From assembly GCA_947624385.1 (NCBI GenBank), contig CANQJZ010000001.1, forward strand, positions 1-64,000: a DNA stretch of 64,000 nucleotides, in the 5' to 3' direction. A program made the position numbers and the translations under genes. A model generated the notes under the pieces. The model was not told the DNA's origin and searched no databases. It saw only the letters and a list, made by a program, of their open reading frames with translations. This DNA is from an uncultured Oscillospiraceae bacterium (GTDB lineage: Bacteria; Bacillota; Clostridia; Oscillospirales; Oscillospiraceae). Of this stretch, positions 31,186 to 40,219 are shown in pieces; positions within the stretch are counted from its first letter, which is position 1; each line of letters opens with the position of its first letter.

Positions 31186-32448
31186 TCACTCCCTGTCTTT
31201 TTGTCTATTCTTCCGGCCCGGCGCCAACAGCGCGAGGCATGCCAGCACGCCCAGACACGCGGCGGCGGCCAGCACTGCGTACAGCCGCGCGCGCTCTCCG
31301 CCGCCCAGCGCCGCGCCCGCCGGGCCGGTCAACGCCAGAGCCAGCACCGCGGCGGGGTAAATGAGCTGTCCGGCCACGGGCGCGTTCATCCTTCCGAACA
31401 CCCGGCCCACGCACGTGGCCAGCACCACCGGCGTCCCACCCGCGACGACAGCCCCGGCCAGCGCCAGGGGCAGACCCGTCATCAAATCGATCTCCTTGGG
31501 AAACCGCCACAGCAGCGTTATGGCCGCCAGGTTCCCGAGGCCCAGCAGTATGGCCGTACCCACAGCGCCCAGCCGGTCACAGAGCCAGCCGAAAACATAG
31601 CTCGCCGGGATGGACAAAATGGCCCCCAGGGCCAGCCATGGCGCGGCCCGGTTCAAAAGCGTGGGCCCGCCGCCCTTTGCCAGCAGACGGCCCTCCAGAA
31701 ATTCCAGCACACCCGCGGCGGCGAAGGCCAGCATGAACGCGGCCAGCAGCACCAGCCACAGCCTCCCGTCCCGCATAAGCCTTGCCAGGGACGCAGGGCC
31801 GTCCCCCTCGCCCGCGGGGGCGCGACCCTCCCCGTCCGGGTAGAGGCCGGCATCCTCGGGCCTGTCCCGGAGCAGATACCGGGCCACCAGCGCCAGCAGC
31901 GCCAAAAGCACCGCCACGGCCAGGTAAAAGGGCCTATAATCCCCGCCCAGCGCCACGCCCACGAAGTTGACCAGCGCGGCGGCGCCCACGGCGGAGAATA
32001 AGGGCCCGCCCAGAAACGCCGCGGACAGGGCCCGGCCACGAAAGCGGATGAACCACTGGGTACAAAGGGCCGCCAGCGCAAGCTGGACGAGCACACATGC
32101 GCAGGGGATGACCGCCGCGGACAGGGCGAACAGCCAATATCGCCCGCTCACCGCGCCGCTGCACACCAGCCCCAGACACCCCAGCGCCGCCAGGGCGGAG
32201 CAGATAATGAGGCTCCCGCGCACGCCGGAGCGGGCAAACGCCCGGCAGCACAGCACCGCCATGGGTACCGCCAGAAAGCGCCCCACGGTCACGGGCAGGG
32301 ATATTTCCTCCGGCGACCAGCCCACGAACGCACGGATAATTTGGCCCTGACCGTCCAGCAGCGCCGTACACAAAAACGTGTACACCAGCCCCGTCAGGCA
32401 CACCGTCAGGGCGTAATAAGTAAACTTCCGGTTTTGAAACATGGTCAT
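31186..32448 (-). CDS. major facilitator superfamily transporter
   Basis: A 420-residue, 12-helix protein. The arrangement GWSPEEISLPVTVGRFLAVPMAVLCCRAFARSGVRG (loop 2-3) and a second-half WLCDRLGAVGTAI loop fit MFS carriers of the oxalate/formate or monocarboxylate kind. A central polar loop holds RDRPEDAGLYPDGEG, a motif common in that group. ATG 32448 overlaps the stop of the upstream gene (ATGA). The substrate is unknown. Confidence 0.85.
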   Translation of the reverse strand: MTMFQNRKFTYYALTVCLTGLVYTFLCTALLDGQGQIIRAFVGWSPEEISLPVTVGRFLAVPMAVLCCRAFARSGVRGSLIICSALAALGCLGLVCSGAVSGRYWLFALSAAVIPCACVLVQLALAALCTQWFIRFRGRALSAAFLGGPLFSAVGAAALVNFVGVALGGDYRPFYLAVAVLLALLALVARYLLRDRPEDAGLYPDGEGRAPAGEGDGPASLARLMRDGRLWLVLLAAFMLAFAAAGVLEFLEGRLLAKGGGPTLLNRAAPWLALGAILSIPASYVFGWLCDRLGAVGTAILLGLGNLAAITLLWRFPKEIDLMTGLPLALAGAVVAGGTPVVLATCVGRVFGRMNAPVAGQLIYPAAVLALALTGPAGAALGGGERARLYAVLAAAACLGVLACLALLAPGRKNRQKDRE

Positions 32449-33107
32449 CTCTCGTGTGCTTTTTTGCGCAGGGACAGCACCAGTATCACCGCCTCCGCCA
32501 CCACGGCGGTCAGCACGGCGGCGGATATGGCGAGCCACAGCCCGTCGTCGTTCTCCTTATCGTCATCATCCTCCGCCGCGGGCGCCGGCGCGTCGCTATC
32601 CAGGTCCGTGTCGGTGGCCGGGTCGATGGGGTCCGCGTCGGTGGGCGAGGCCGTTTCGGGGGCGGCGAGAGACGCCATCGCCTGCTCCGCCTCGGGCAGA
32701 CTGTAATAATATTCCGCGTTGCCCTCGGTGGCCGGTAAAACCCTGCCGCAGTTGGTACACTTCCAGGTGCCGAAGGCGGTGAAATTCCCGTCGCCGTCAC
32801 GCTCGGCGTCGTACTGGTAGGCGTAGTCGTGGCCGATAGCGTGGACCAGTATCCTGCCGCAGTCCACGCACACCTGGCTGTGTGTGCAGGTGGCCGGCGC
32901 ATCCTCCGGCGTGTGGGTCCCGGTGGCCGGCAGTTCAGCCGTGTATGTATAGCCGCACTTGGCGCAGGTATAGGCCGCGAGTCCCGCCTCCACGCAGGTG
33001 GCCGGACGCAGCACGGTCTCGTTAAACTCGTGCTCGCATCCGCCGTCGGCCAGCGCGGGGGTGGCGAGCAAGGCCGCGGTCAGCAGAAAGGCCAGTATCT
33101 TTCGCAT
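32445..33107 (-). CDS. secreted, membrane-anchored protein with CxxC pairs
   Basis: A 220-residue protein: signal peptide (MRKILAFLLTAALLATPALA), then ETVLRPATCVEAGLAAYTCAKCGYTYT, CTHSQVCVDCGRIL and TWKCTNCGRVL. These CxxC pairs look like degenerate rubredoxin- or zinc-ribbon-like knuckles, of a type common in surface proteins of gut Firmicutes. A low-complexity Asp/Pro/Ala linker leads to a C-terminal membrane helix (LAISAAVLTAVVAEAVILVLSL) and a basic tail. It is coupled to the MFS gene by ATGA. Its role is unknown; display at the surface is inferred. Confidence 0.75.
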   Translation of the reverse strand: MRKILAFLLTAALLATPALADGGCEHEFNETVLRPATCVEAGLAAYTCAKCGYTYTAELPATGTHTPEDAPATCTHSQVCVDCGRILVHAIGHDYAYQYDAERDGDGNFTAFGTWKCTNCGRVLPATEGNAEYYYSLPEAEQAMASLAAPETASPTDADPIDPATDTDLDSDAPAPAAEDDDDKENDDGLWLAISAAVLTAVVAEAVILVLSLRKKAHER

Positions 33108-33140
33108 AAGTATAGCTCCCCTTTCGGGCAAATAAAGTCA

Positions 33141-33171
33141 CAGGCTGTCAAACATGCGTTTTGACAGCCTG
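33141..33171 (-). terminator. terminator of the GlyRS/NAD-synthetase-like operon
   Basis: A 12-bp stem CAGGCTGTCAAA/TTTGACAGCCTG lies 13 bases after the stop of the NAD-synthetase-like gene. On the minus strand it is followed by TGACTTTATTTG. On the plus strand it is followed by GTTTTATCTC. Confidence 0.75.
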
Positions 33172-33184
33172 GTTTTATCTCTCT

Positions 33185-34381
33185 TTATCCCCTGGCTTCC
33201 CGAACGATGTCCGTGGAGAATACCACAGGGCCGTCGCAGGGCGCGGGCCGTCGGTACACGTCGAAGAACCGGTCCAGGACCTTTTGGATATCCGCCAGAT
33301 CGTAGTCCTGCTCAAATGTGTCCTCCAAAAGTCTTGCCTGGGTCCACTTGGGCAGGTCGTAGACCAGCGAGAAGTGCAGCAGAAAATCGTACAGCTCCCA
33401 GGGCTCGGCGTCGTCGTCCCGTGCGATGGAGCGGATGGGCTGGGAGAGATTTAAATCGCCGCAGGTGTTGGCGTACCAGCGCATGGCCAGCCGGGCCACG
33501 CTCCGGGGCACCGTGGCGTTCACGGCGTAGCCCTCCGGCGTTATCCCGTCCAGCACACGGGCGGTGAGATCGGTGTTGTCCAGTTCAAGGCCGCCCTGCC
33601 CGCCCAATGTGACGCCGAAGGCCGCCGCGATCTGGTGGGCCCGGTTGCCGTCGGCGGTGACGTGGATGTTCTTGCGGGAGAGCTTCAGCTTATCCACCGC
33701 CGTGACAGCCGCCGTCAGCGCCAGCAGGGACGGGGCCGTCCTGTCGATATGTACGGTGAGCTGGGTGGCACCCAGGCGCTTCATCCGCCGGGCCAGCCCC
33801 TCGCCCTGGAGCTTCACCACCCGTGGCAGCTCCTCGGGCAGCGGCGTCCACGGCGTCTGGGGCTGGTCGGTGACCAGACCCTCCTCGGGAGCGGCCTTCT
33901 CCCGGCTGGGTATGCTCACCCGGGCGAAGACGTAGCCGTCGTCGCTTTGCAAAATGGCGCCGTTCTGGGCAATGACGCACTGGCCGGTGTACAGCGTCCC
34001 GCCGTCGCCCCCCATGGGGCAGGCCAGGGCCACCACCGCCATATTCTCGTGGCTGGCAAGCCCCGCCAGGTTGATGTTTTCCAGGTGGGAGGACACCGTG
34101 GCGGGGGTGTCCGACGAGCAGCACAAAATTTTCAGCTCCGGGTGGGGGTGGGCCAGCTCTTCCCGGGGCAGAGAGGGCTCCATAATGGGATAGACCGTCA
34201 TCTTTCCGGCCTGACGCTCGATGGCGCCCCGGTTCATGTCCTCGGGCAGACCGGCGGGCAGCACCAGAATGGACGCCCCGTCATTGCGTGCCCTGTCGAT
34301 GGCCGCCAGGACGTTTGCCATATTCTGGCCCGGCTGGCCGGGCAGAAGCTCCGGCGCGGCCGCCGCGATCTTGATCTTCAC
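33185..34381 (-). CDS. degenerate NAD+ synthetase-like protein (probable pseudoenzyme)
   Basis: A 398-residue protein that keeps the outline of glutamine-dependent NAD+ synthetase but not its active sites. The nitrilase-like N-terminal half has ENMAVVALACPMGGDGGTLYTGQCVIAQNGAIL, as in NadE, but ILVLPAG replaces the FPE(L) Glu block. The synthetase half lacks the SGGxDS P-loop. The C-terminus (ELYDFLLHFSLVYDLP..FEQDYDLADIQKVLDRFF) is NadE-like but without the KRSCLPDGPK block. Full NadE is about 640 residues. It is last in a tight operon behind GlyRS. A structural or regulatory role is likely. Confidence 0.7.
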   Translation of the reverse strand: MKIKIAAAAPELLPGQPGQNMANVLAAIDRARNDGASILVLPAGLPEDMNRGAIERQAGKMTVYPIMEPSLPREELAHPHPELKILCCSSDTPATVSSHLENINLAGLASHENMAVVALACPMGGDGGTLYTGQCVIAQNGAILQSDDGYVFARVSIPSREKAAPEEGLVTDQPQTPWTPLPEELPRVVKLQGEGLARRMKRLGATQLTVHIDRTAPSLLALTAAVTAVDKLKLSRKNIHVTADGNRAHQIAAAFGVTLGGQGGLELDNTDLTARVLDGITPEGYAVNATVPRSVARLAMRWYANTCGDLNLSQPIRSIARDDDAEPWELYDFLLHFSLVYDLPKWTQARLLEDTFEQDYDLADIQKVLDRFFDVYRRPAPCDGPVVFSTDIVREARG

Positions 34382-34386
34382 GCTTG

Positions 34387-34767
34387 TCAGCCCCCTTCTG
34401 AAAATTCCAACAGGTCGTCGGGGAAATACCGCAGTATGGCGGCCCGGGCCGCCGCGAAGTTGCCCTCCGTGACCGTCACGGTGACCGTGTCGCCGGTGAC
34501 GGCTGCGGTCATCTCGTACTCCGGCAGGGCCGGGAAGACCTGTTCCTCCAAGATGTCTGCCAGCCGTGGCAGGTCGTTTTCATAGCTGGCCCGCTCCGGC
34601 GGGGTATAGCCGGGGATGGGGTCGCGGCCCACCGTGAAGCACAGCACCGTGGCCAGCACGAACACGATGAGGAACATGGCGCACCCGGCCGGGCCGATGG
34701 ACTTGACAAAGGCCTGGCCGGCGGTGAGCTTTGGCTCCTGAGCAACAGGCTTCTTTTCCTCGTCCAC
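34387..34767 (-). CDS. hypothetical single-pass membrane protein
   Basis: A 126-residue protein with one membrane helix (CAMFLIVFVLATVLCFTVG, about residues 29-47) after a short charged N-terminus. The extracytoplasmic part includes TAAVTGDTVTVTVTEGNFAAARAAILRYF. It sits 4 bases after the glyS stop and 5 bases before the NAD-synthetase-like gene, so it is co-translated with them. I do not recognise the family. Confidence 0.65.
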   Translation of the reverse strand: MDEEKKPVAQEPKLTAGQAFVKSIGPAGCAMFLIVFVLATVLCFTVGRDPIPGYTPPERASYENDLPRLADILEEQVFPALPEYEMTAAVTGDTVTVTVTEGNFAAARAAILRYFPDDLLEFSEGG

Positions 34768-34771
34768 GGAT

Positions 34772-36208
34772 TCAGTACTTAACGCGCCGGGCGATATAAT
34801 CCGCCACCTGATCCATGGGAATGCGGACCTGCTCCATGCTGTCCCGCTCCCGGACGGTGACGCAGTGGTCGGCCTCTATCTCCCCGTCGCCCACGGTCTG
34901 GAAGTCCAGCGTCACGCAAAACGGCGTGCCGATCTCGTCCTGGCGGCGGTAGCGCTTGCCGATGGAGCCGGTCTCGTCGTAGTCGCAGGAGAACTCCTTG
35001 GCCAGCTTGGCATAAAGCTCTTTGGCCGGGCCGGACAGCACGTCTTTTTTGCTCAGGGGCAGCACCGCGCACTTATAGGGCGCCAGCTGGGGGTGCAGGT
35101 GCAGCACCGTGCGCACGTCCGGGTTGCCCTTCTTGTCCACGCCCACCTGTTCCTCGTCGTAGGCGTCGATCAGGAAGGCCAGCATCACCCGGTCCGCGCC
35201 AAGGGACGGCTCGATGACGTAGGGGACGAAGCCCTCGTCCATGCCCTCTTCCTTGTACTCCATCTTCTCCCCGGAGAAGGTCTGGTGCTGGGTCAGGTCA
35301 TAGTCCGTCCGGTCCGCGATGCCCCACAGCTCGCCCCAGCCAAAGGGGAACAGATACTCAAAGTCCGTGGTGGCCTTGGAATAGAAGCTCAGCTCCTCCG
35401 GCGTGTGGTCCCGCAGGCGCAGATACTCGTCGTTCATGCCCAGTTCCAGCAGCCACTTGTGGCAGAACTCCCGCCAGTACTTAAACCACTCCAGGTCCGA
35501 ACCGGGCTGGCAGAAGAACTCCAGCTCCATCTGCTCGAACTCCAAAATGCGGAAGGTGAAGTTGCCCGGTGTGATCTCGTTGCGGAAGCTCTTGCCGATC
35601 TGGCAGATGCCGAAGGGCAGCTTTTTCCGGGTGGTGCGCAGCACGCTCTTGTAGTCCACAAAAATGCCCTGGGCGGTCTCGGGCCGCAGGTACACGTCCG
35701 TGCCGGACTCCTGGGTGACGCCCTGGTGGGTCTTGAACATCAGGTTGAACTTCTTGATGTCGGAAAAATCCGTGGCGCCGCAGCCGGGGCAGGGTATCTT
35801 TTTCTCCCGGATATACTCCACCATCTCGTCGTTGGTCAGGGCCTCCACGTTGATGTCGGTACCGGTCTCCTTGGCCCATTCCTCAATGAGCTTGTCGGCC
35901 CGGTGGCGGCGCTTGCAGCCCTTGCAGTCGATGAGCGGGTCGTTGAAGTTGGTCACGTGGCCGGAGGCCTCCCACACCCGGGGGTTCATGAGGATGCCTG
36001 CGTCCAGCCCCACGTTATAGGGACTTTCCTGGACGAATTTCTTCCACCAGGCGTTTTTCACGTTCTGCTTCATCAGCACGCCAAGAGGACCGTAGTCCCA
36101 GGAGTTGGCCAGACCGCCGTATATTTCGGAGCCGGCGAAGATGAAGCCCCTGTTTTTGCACAGGGCCACGATCTTTTCCATCGTCTTGTCTTCGGCTTTC
36201 ATGCGCAT
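34772..36208 (-). CDS. glyS: glycine-tRNA ligase, single-chain class II type
   Basis: A 478-residue enzyme of the alpha2 type. It begins with [27 protein letters not shown] and [19 protein letters not shown], followed by motif 2 ([25 protein letters not shown]) and motif 3 ([13 protein letters not shown]). The insertion with [13 protein letters not shown] and CPGCGATDF contains zinc-type cysteines. It charges tRNA-Gly. The ATG is preceded by AAAAGGAGAA. It follows the YfbR-like gene by 4 bases. Confidence 0.95.
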   Translation of the reverse strand: MRMKAEDKTMEKIVALCKNRGFIFAGSEIYGGLANSWDYGPLGVLMKQNVKNAWWKKFVQESPYNVGLDAGILMNPRVWEASGHVTNFNDPLIDCKGCKRRHRADKLIEEWAKETGTDINVEALTNDEMVEYIREKKIPCPGCGATDFSDIKKFNLMFKTHQGVTQESGTDVYLRPETAQGIFVDYKSVLRTTRKKLPFGICQIGKSFRNEITPGNFTFRILEFEQMELEFFCQPGSDLEWFKYWREFCHKWLLELGMNDEYLRLRDHTPEELSFYSKATTDFEYLFPFGWGELWGIADRTDYDLTQHQTFSGEKMEYKEEGMDEGFVPYVIEPSLGADRVMLAFLIDAYDEEQVGVDKKGNPDVRTVLHLHPQLAPYKCAVLPLSKKDVLSGPAKELYAKLAKEFSCDYDETGSIGKRYRRQDEIGTPFCVTLDFQTVGDGEIEADHCVTVRERDSMEQVRIPMDQVADYIARRVKY

Positions 36209-36212
36209 TGGT

Positions 36213-36836
36213 TCAATTCTCCTTTTCGGAAGATATATTCAAATTCGGTTCCTCGTAATCCATGGTCCCCAGGTCGTCCAGCGTCCGCTCAAAGGCGGGG
36301 ATGAACTTTTCCAGAAAGTAATCCACCTCGGGCAGGCGATAGCCCCGTAGGGTCTCCAGGCTCTTGCGCTCGGCCATCAAAAACTCGTCGTTGCCGGCGC
36401 GGCGTTCCTCGATGCACTTGATGTAGGCGCTGAGCTTGTCGGCGGCCTTCACCAGGGGCTTTAAGGCCGGGTCCGGCTCCGACAAAAGCGGCGCGTAGGC
36501 CGGCCGCAGTTCTGACGGGAGCATGCCCAGCAGCTTTTCCGCCGCCGCCGATTCCACCTGCCGGTAGGCGGTCATGATCTCCGGATTATGGTATTTTATC
36601 GGCGTGGGCAGGTCCCCGGTCAGTATCTCCCCCGCGTCGTGGAACAGCGCCGCGGCCGCCGCCGCGTTGGGGTCGCAGTCCATGCCGAACACGTCCCGGC
36701 GTATCACCGCCAGCGCGTGGGCCAGCACCGCCACCATGTGGCTGTGCTCCTGCACGTTCTCTCGCGTCACCGAGCGCATCAGCGCCCAGCGGTCGATGTT
36801 CTTCATCCGGGCGATGAGGGCGTAAAAGCTGTCCAA
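36213..36836 (-). CDS. YfbR-like HD-domain 5'-deoxynucleotidase
   Basis: A 207-residue HD-fold protein. [39 protein letters not shown] and a later [15 protein letters not shown] supply the metal-binding His, His-Asp, Asp pattern and substrate residues of YfbR-type dNMP phosphatases. The start is TTG at 36836, with GGGAGG 8 bases before it; an alternative TTG 24 bases upstream has no ribosome site. It probably dephosphorylates deoxynucleoside monophosphates. It is first in the operon with glyS. Confidence 0.88.
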   Translation of the reverse strand: MDSFYALIARMKNIDRWALMRSVTRENVQEHSHMVAVLAHALAVIRRDVFGMDCDPNAAAAAALFHDAGEILTGDLPTPIKYHNPEIMTAYRQVESAAAEKLLGMLPSELRPAYAPLLSEPDPALKPLVKAADKLSAYIKCIEERRAGNDEFLMAERKSLETLRGYRLPEVDYFLEKFIPAFERTLDDLGTMDYEEPNLNISSEKEN

Positions 36837-36870
36837 CCCGCCAGCCTCCCAAGGTTCCAAATTACCCTAT

Positions 36871-36899
36871 ACTATATCATACGCGAACATCATATGCAA
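36871..36899 (-). promoter_or_regulatory. promoter of the yfbR-like/glyS operon
   Basis: Minus strand: TTGCAT (36899-36894), 17-base spacer, TATAGT (36876-36871). The 5' leader would be about 28 bases. Confidence 0.65.
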
Positions 36900-36926
36900 A
36901 CAAACTTTTTGATCACTGTCTGCGGC

Positions 36927-36955
36927 TTGGAATATCCGGGGGAATATGATATACT
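36927..36955 (+). promoter_or_regulatory. promoter of the aldo/keto reductase operon
   Basis: TTGGAA (36927-36932), exactly 17 bases, TATACT (36950-36955), 20 bases before the ATG. It is divergent from the yfbR-like promoter about 30 bases away. Confidence 0.7.
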
Positions 36956-36975
36956 TTCACGCGAGGTGATAAGCT

Positions 36976-37998
36976 ATGCGGAGCGTGAAGCTTGGCAGCA
37001 CGGGCCTGACCGTGACGAAACCCGCCTTCGGGGCATTGCCCATCCAGCGGCGGGACAAGGACGAGGCCGTGCGCATCCTGCGCCGGGCCTATGAGGGCGG
37101 CATACGCTATTTCGATACCGCCAACGCCTATACGGACTCGGAGGAAAAGATCGGTCTGGCCCTGGCCGACGTGCGGGGGGACATTGTGATCTCCACCAAG
37201 AGCATGGGCCGGGACTACGATACCGTTGCGAAACATATCCAGTCGTCCCTGGAGCGGATGAAGACGGACTACATAGACCTGTTCCAGTTCCATATGGTGT
37301 CCGGCTGGGACGAGGTGGACAACGGCGCGTACCTGGCGGCCCTGAACGCGAAAGAGAAGGGCTATATCCGGCACATCGGCGTGACCAGCCATTCCATCCG
37401 CTTTTCCGAGGAAGCGGTGGCCTCCGGCCGGTTTGAGACGCTGCAATTCCCGTTCAGTTATCTTTCCAGCGACGAGGAAGTGGCCCTGGTCCGGTCCTGC
37501 CTGAACGCCGGCATGGGCTTTATCGCCATGAAGGCCCTGGCGGGCGGGCTTCTGGCCAACGCCCGGGCGGTACACGCGTTCATGCGGGAGCAGGACGGGG
37601 TGGTGCCCATTTACGGCGTGCAGACCATGGACGAGCTGGAACAGTGGCTCTCCCTTGCCGACGAGGACCCGGCCATGACGGACGAGCTGCAAGCGGTCAT
37701 CGACAAGGACCGGGCCGAGCTGGGCGGTCAGTTCTGCCGAAGCTGTGGCTACTGCATGCCCTGCCCCCAGGGCATCGAGATACGCCAGTGCGCCCGGATG
37801 GACATGCTCATTCGCCGCAGTCCCTGGCGGCCCTACTTCACCCCGGAGTGGCAGGCGAAGATGAATAAGATCAACGACTGCGTGAACTGCGGCCGCTGCA
37901 AGTCCAAGTGCCCCTACCACCTGGACACGCCCAACGTGCTCAAATACATGCTGAAGGATTACTGGGAGTTTTATGAGGCCCACAAAGCGGAGCTGTAA
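36976..37998 (+). CDS. aldo/keto reductase with C-terminal 4Fe-4S domain
   Basis: A 340-residue protein. The N-terminal TIM barrel has FDTANAYTDSEEKIGLAL (catalytic Asp and Tyr) and IDLFQFHMVS. The C-terminal part carries CRSCGYCMPCPQGIEI and CVNCGRCKSKCPYHLDTP, two cysteine clusters for 4Fe-4S centres. Such fused reductases are common in anaerobes and have few known substrates. Overlap with the apbE frame by 26 bases and the mpg gene after it show an operon. Confidence 0.92.
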   Translation: MRSVKLGSTGLTVTKPAFGALPIQRRDKDEAVRILRRAYEGGIRYFDTANAYTDSEEKIGLALADVRGDIVISTKSMGRDYDTVAKHIQSSLERMKTDYIDLFQFHMVSGWDEVDNGAYLAALNAKEKGYIRHIGVTSHSIRFSEEAVASGRFETLQFPFSYLSSDEEVALVRSCLNAGMGFIAMKALAGGLLANARAVHAFMREQDGVVPIYGVQTMDELEQWLSLADEDPAMTDELQAVIDKDRAELGGQFCRSCGYCMPCPQGIEIRQCARMDMLIRRSPWRPYFTPEWQAKMNKINDCVNCGRCKSKCPYHLDTPNVLKYMLKDYWEFYEAHKAEL

Positions 37999-39010
37999 GC
38001 TTATCGCCCTGGCCCTGGCCTTAGCCCTGACTCTGGCCGGGTGCGGCAAGGACCCGGCGGCGGAAAAGCACGAAAAGCAGCTTTTCGCCATGGACACGGT
38101 GATGCTCCTGACCGCCTACGGGGACGCGGGCGACGCCGCCCTGACCGCCGCCGTGGACGCCATCAACGCTCTGGCGGCGGACCTGGACCCGGAGAAGGCG
38201 GGCAGCTCCGTCCACGCCCTGAACGCCGGCGCCGGCGGACCGGTGAGCGTGTCGGAAGACTGCATGCGCGTGCTGGACACGGCCCTGGCCGTTTACCGGG
38301 ACACCGGCGGCGCTTTGGACCCGGCGCTCTATCCCGTTATCCGGGCCTGGGGCTTCACCACCGGCCAATACCGGGTGCCGGAACCGTCCGAGCTGGACGA
38401 ACTGCTGGCCGATAAGAATACGGACGGTATTATTCTGGACGCTTCCAATGGGACCGCCGCGCTGCCGGCGGGTATGGCCGTATCCCTTGGCGCGGTGGCC
38501 AAGGGCTACGCCGCCCAAAAAGCGGCCGACGCGGCCCGTGCCGCCGGCGTCGATCATGCCATCTTCTCCCTGGGCGGCAATGTCCAGACGTTGGGCGACA
38601 CCCGGCCCGACGGCCAGCCCTGGCAGGTGGCCGTCACGGACCCCAACGACACGGGTTCTTACGTGGGCACACTGTCCGTGGGTGAGACGGCGGTTGTCAC
38701 CTCCGGCGGCTATCAGCGCTATTTTGAGGAAGGCGGCCAGCGCTATATCCACATTCTGGACCCGGCCACGGGTCAGCCTGTGGACAACGGCCTTTTATCC
38801 GTCACGGTGGTGACCCCTGACGGGACCCGTGCCGACGCCCTGTCCACGGCCCTTTTCGTGCTGGGCGAGGACGGCGCGCTTTCCTACGCCGCCGCCCATG
38901 AGGACGTGGACCTGGTGCTGGTGACGGACGACGGCCGGGTCATCGTCACGGCCGGTCTGGCCGAGGGCTTCACCGAGCACGCCGAGGGATACACCTATGA
39001 ATATCCTTGA
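37973..39010 (+). CDS. apbE: ApbE-type FAD:protein FMN transferase lipoprotein
   Basis: A 345-residue lipoprotein (LALALTLAGC lipobox). ApbE blocks include AMDTVMLLTAYG, YPVIRAWGFTTG, LGAVAKGYAAQKAADAARAAGVDHAIFSLGGNVQ and the metal-binding TRADALSTALFVLG. It attaches FMN to threonines of exported proteins such as Rnf or Nqr subunits. The start overlaps the previous gene by 26 bases and the end overlaps mpg by 14 bases. Confidence 0.93.
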   Translation: MRPTKRSCKLIALALALALTLAGCGKDPAAEKHEKQLFAMDTVMLLTAYGDAGDAALTAAVDAINALAADLDPEKAGSSVHALNAGAGGPVSVSEDCMRVLDTALAVYRDTGGALDPALYPVIRAWGFTTGQYRVPEPSELDELLADKNTDGIILDASNGTAALPAGMAVSLGAVAKGYAAQKAADAARAAGVDHAIFSLGGNVQTLGDTRPDGQPWQVAVTDPNDTGSYVGTLSVGETAVVTSGGYQRYFEEGGQRYIHILDPATGQPVDNGLLSVTVVTPDGTRADALSTALFVLGEDGALSYAAAHEDVDLVLVTDDGRVIVTAGLAEGFTEHAEGYTYEYP

Positions 39011-39488
39011 CCTGCCCGCCCCGGAGGCGGCCCGGGCCCTGATAGGCAAAATACTGGTCCGGCGTTTTCCTGATGGGACCGAACTGCGGACGCGCATCAC
39101 GGAGACGGAGGCGTATTTCGGCGAGGCCGACACCGCCTGTCACGCCAGCCATGGCCGAACGAAGCGGACCGAGGTGCTGTACCACCCGGCGGGGACCATA
39201 TACGTGTACCTGTGCTACGGCATGCACTGGATGCTGAATCTGGTGACCGGTCCGGCGGACAGCCCCCAGGCGGTGCTGATACGGGGCGTGGAGGGCGCCA
39301 CCGGCCCCGGCCGGGTGACGAAGCTGTTACAAATCGACAAGAGCCTGAACGACACGGTCCTTGGCGGCGCGCTGGCCCTGGCCGACGACGGCTACGCGCC
39401 GGAGAACATCACCGCCTCGCCCCGCGTGGGCATCGCCTACGCCGCCCCGGCGGACCAGGCCAAGCCGTGGCGGTTCCGGTTGGAGTAA
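38997..39488 (+). CDS. mpg: DNA-3-methyladenine glycosylase (AAG/MPG family)
   Basis: A 163-residue enzyme, shorter than the usual 190-200. It has TRITETEAYFGEADTACHASHGRTKRTEVLYHPAGTIYVYLCYGMHWMLN, which includes the catalytic Glu and the intercalating Tyr region, and GPGRVTKLLQID. It excises alkylated bases. The C-terminus ends soon after PRVGIAYA, so the last strand may be short. It is third in its operon. Confidence 0.92.
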   Translation: MNILDLPAPEAARALIGKILVRRFPDGTELRTRITETEAYFGEADTACHASHGRTKRTEVLYHPAGTIYVYLCYGMHWMLNLVTGPADSPQAVLIRGVEGATGPGRVTKLLQIDKSLNDTVLGGALALADDGYAPENITASPRVGIAYAAPADQAKPWRFRLE

Positions 39489-39522
39489 GATCCTGCGCGG
39501 CGAAGCCGCACCATATGGAACA

Positions 39523-39575
39523 CCTCCCCTTACACGGGGGAGGCTTACAATACGGTATCGCCTATCGGCGACATA
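39523..39575. repeat. family A fragment with small hairpins
   Basis: CCTCCCCTTACACGGGGGAGG (arms CCTCCCC/GGGGGAGG), then GTATCGCCTATCGGCGAC. It fills the gap between mpg and the GNAT gene, up to its GGAGG. Confidence 0.55.
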
Positions 39576-39591
39576 CAACACGGAGGATAAC

Positions 39592-40152
39592 ATGCACCAC
39601 AAAGGGACCGTTTCGCTCCAAACGGAGCGACTGCTGCTCCGGCGGTTCGTCATCGAGGACGCCGAGGCGATGTATAATAATTGGGCGTCGGACGACGCCG
39701 TGACGAAATTCCTCACCTGGCCGACCCATGCCGGCGTGGACGTGACGCGCCAAGTGCTGGAGAGCTGGATCGCGTCCTACGAGCGCGCCGATTTCTACAA
39801 TTGGGCCATGCAGCTGCGCCAGACCGGGGAGCTCATCGGGAATATCGCCGTCGGGAAGTACCGGGAGGACATCGCCGGCGCGGAGCTTGGCTACTGCATG
39901 GGGACCCGCTGGTGGGGCCAGGGGCTCATGCCGGAGGCGGGCCGGGCCGTGGTGCGGTATCTGTTCGATGAAGTGGGCTGCAACCGCGTCGCCGCCGTCC
40001 ACGCCGTGGGCAACCCCAAGTCCGGCCGGTGTATGCAGAAGATCGGCATGCGCTATGAGGGCACCCTGCGCCAGGCCGGCTTTTGCAACCAAGGCGTGAT
40101 CGACGAGGTGTGGTATTCCATTTTGCGGGAGGAATATAATGCGCGGCGCTAG
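39592..40152 (+). CDS. GNAT-family acetyltransferase, RimJ/RimL-like
   Basis: A 186-residue protein: LQTERLLLRRFVIEDAEAMYNNWASDDAVTKFLTW at the N-terminus, ELGYCMGTRWWGQGLMPEAGRAVVRYLF (pyrophosphate loop WWGQGLMPEA) and AVGNPKSGRCMQKIGMRYEGTLRQ. This is the ribosomal-protein-alanine or small-molecule acetyltransferase pattern. ATG 39592 follows GGAGG. The substrate is unknown. Confidence 0.92.
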   Translation: MHHKGTVSLQTERLLLRRFVIEDAEAMYNNWASDDAVTKFLTWPTHAGVDVTRQVLESWIASYERADFYNWAMQLRQTGELIGNIAVGKYREDIAGAELGYCMGTRWWGQGLMPEAGRAVVRYLFDEVGCNRVAAVHAVGNPKSGRCMQKIGMRYEGTLRQAGFCNQGVIDEVWYSILREEYNARR

Positions 40153-40169
40153 CCGCACGACAACGAAAC

Positions 40170-40200
40170 GCCCCCTGTCCGCTGTGTGCGGACAGGGGGC
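40170..40200. terminator. hairpin between convergent genes
   Basis: A perfect 13-bp stem GCCCCCTGTCCGC/GCGGACAGGGGGC with a 5-base loop lies between the GNAT gene and htrA. T-runs are weak on both sides. Confidence 0.65.
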
Positions 40201-40219
40201 TTGCGCATACTGTCAGTTT

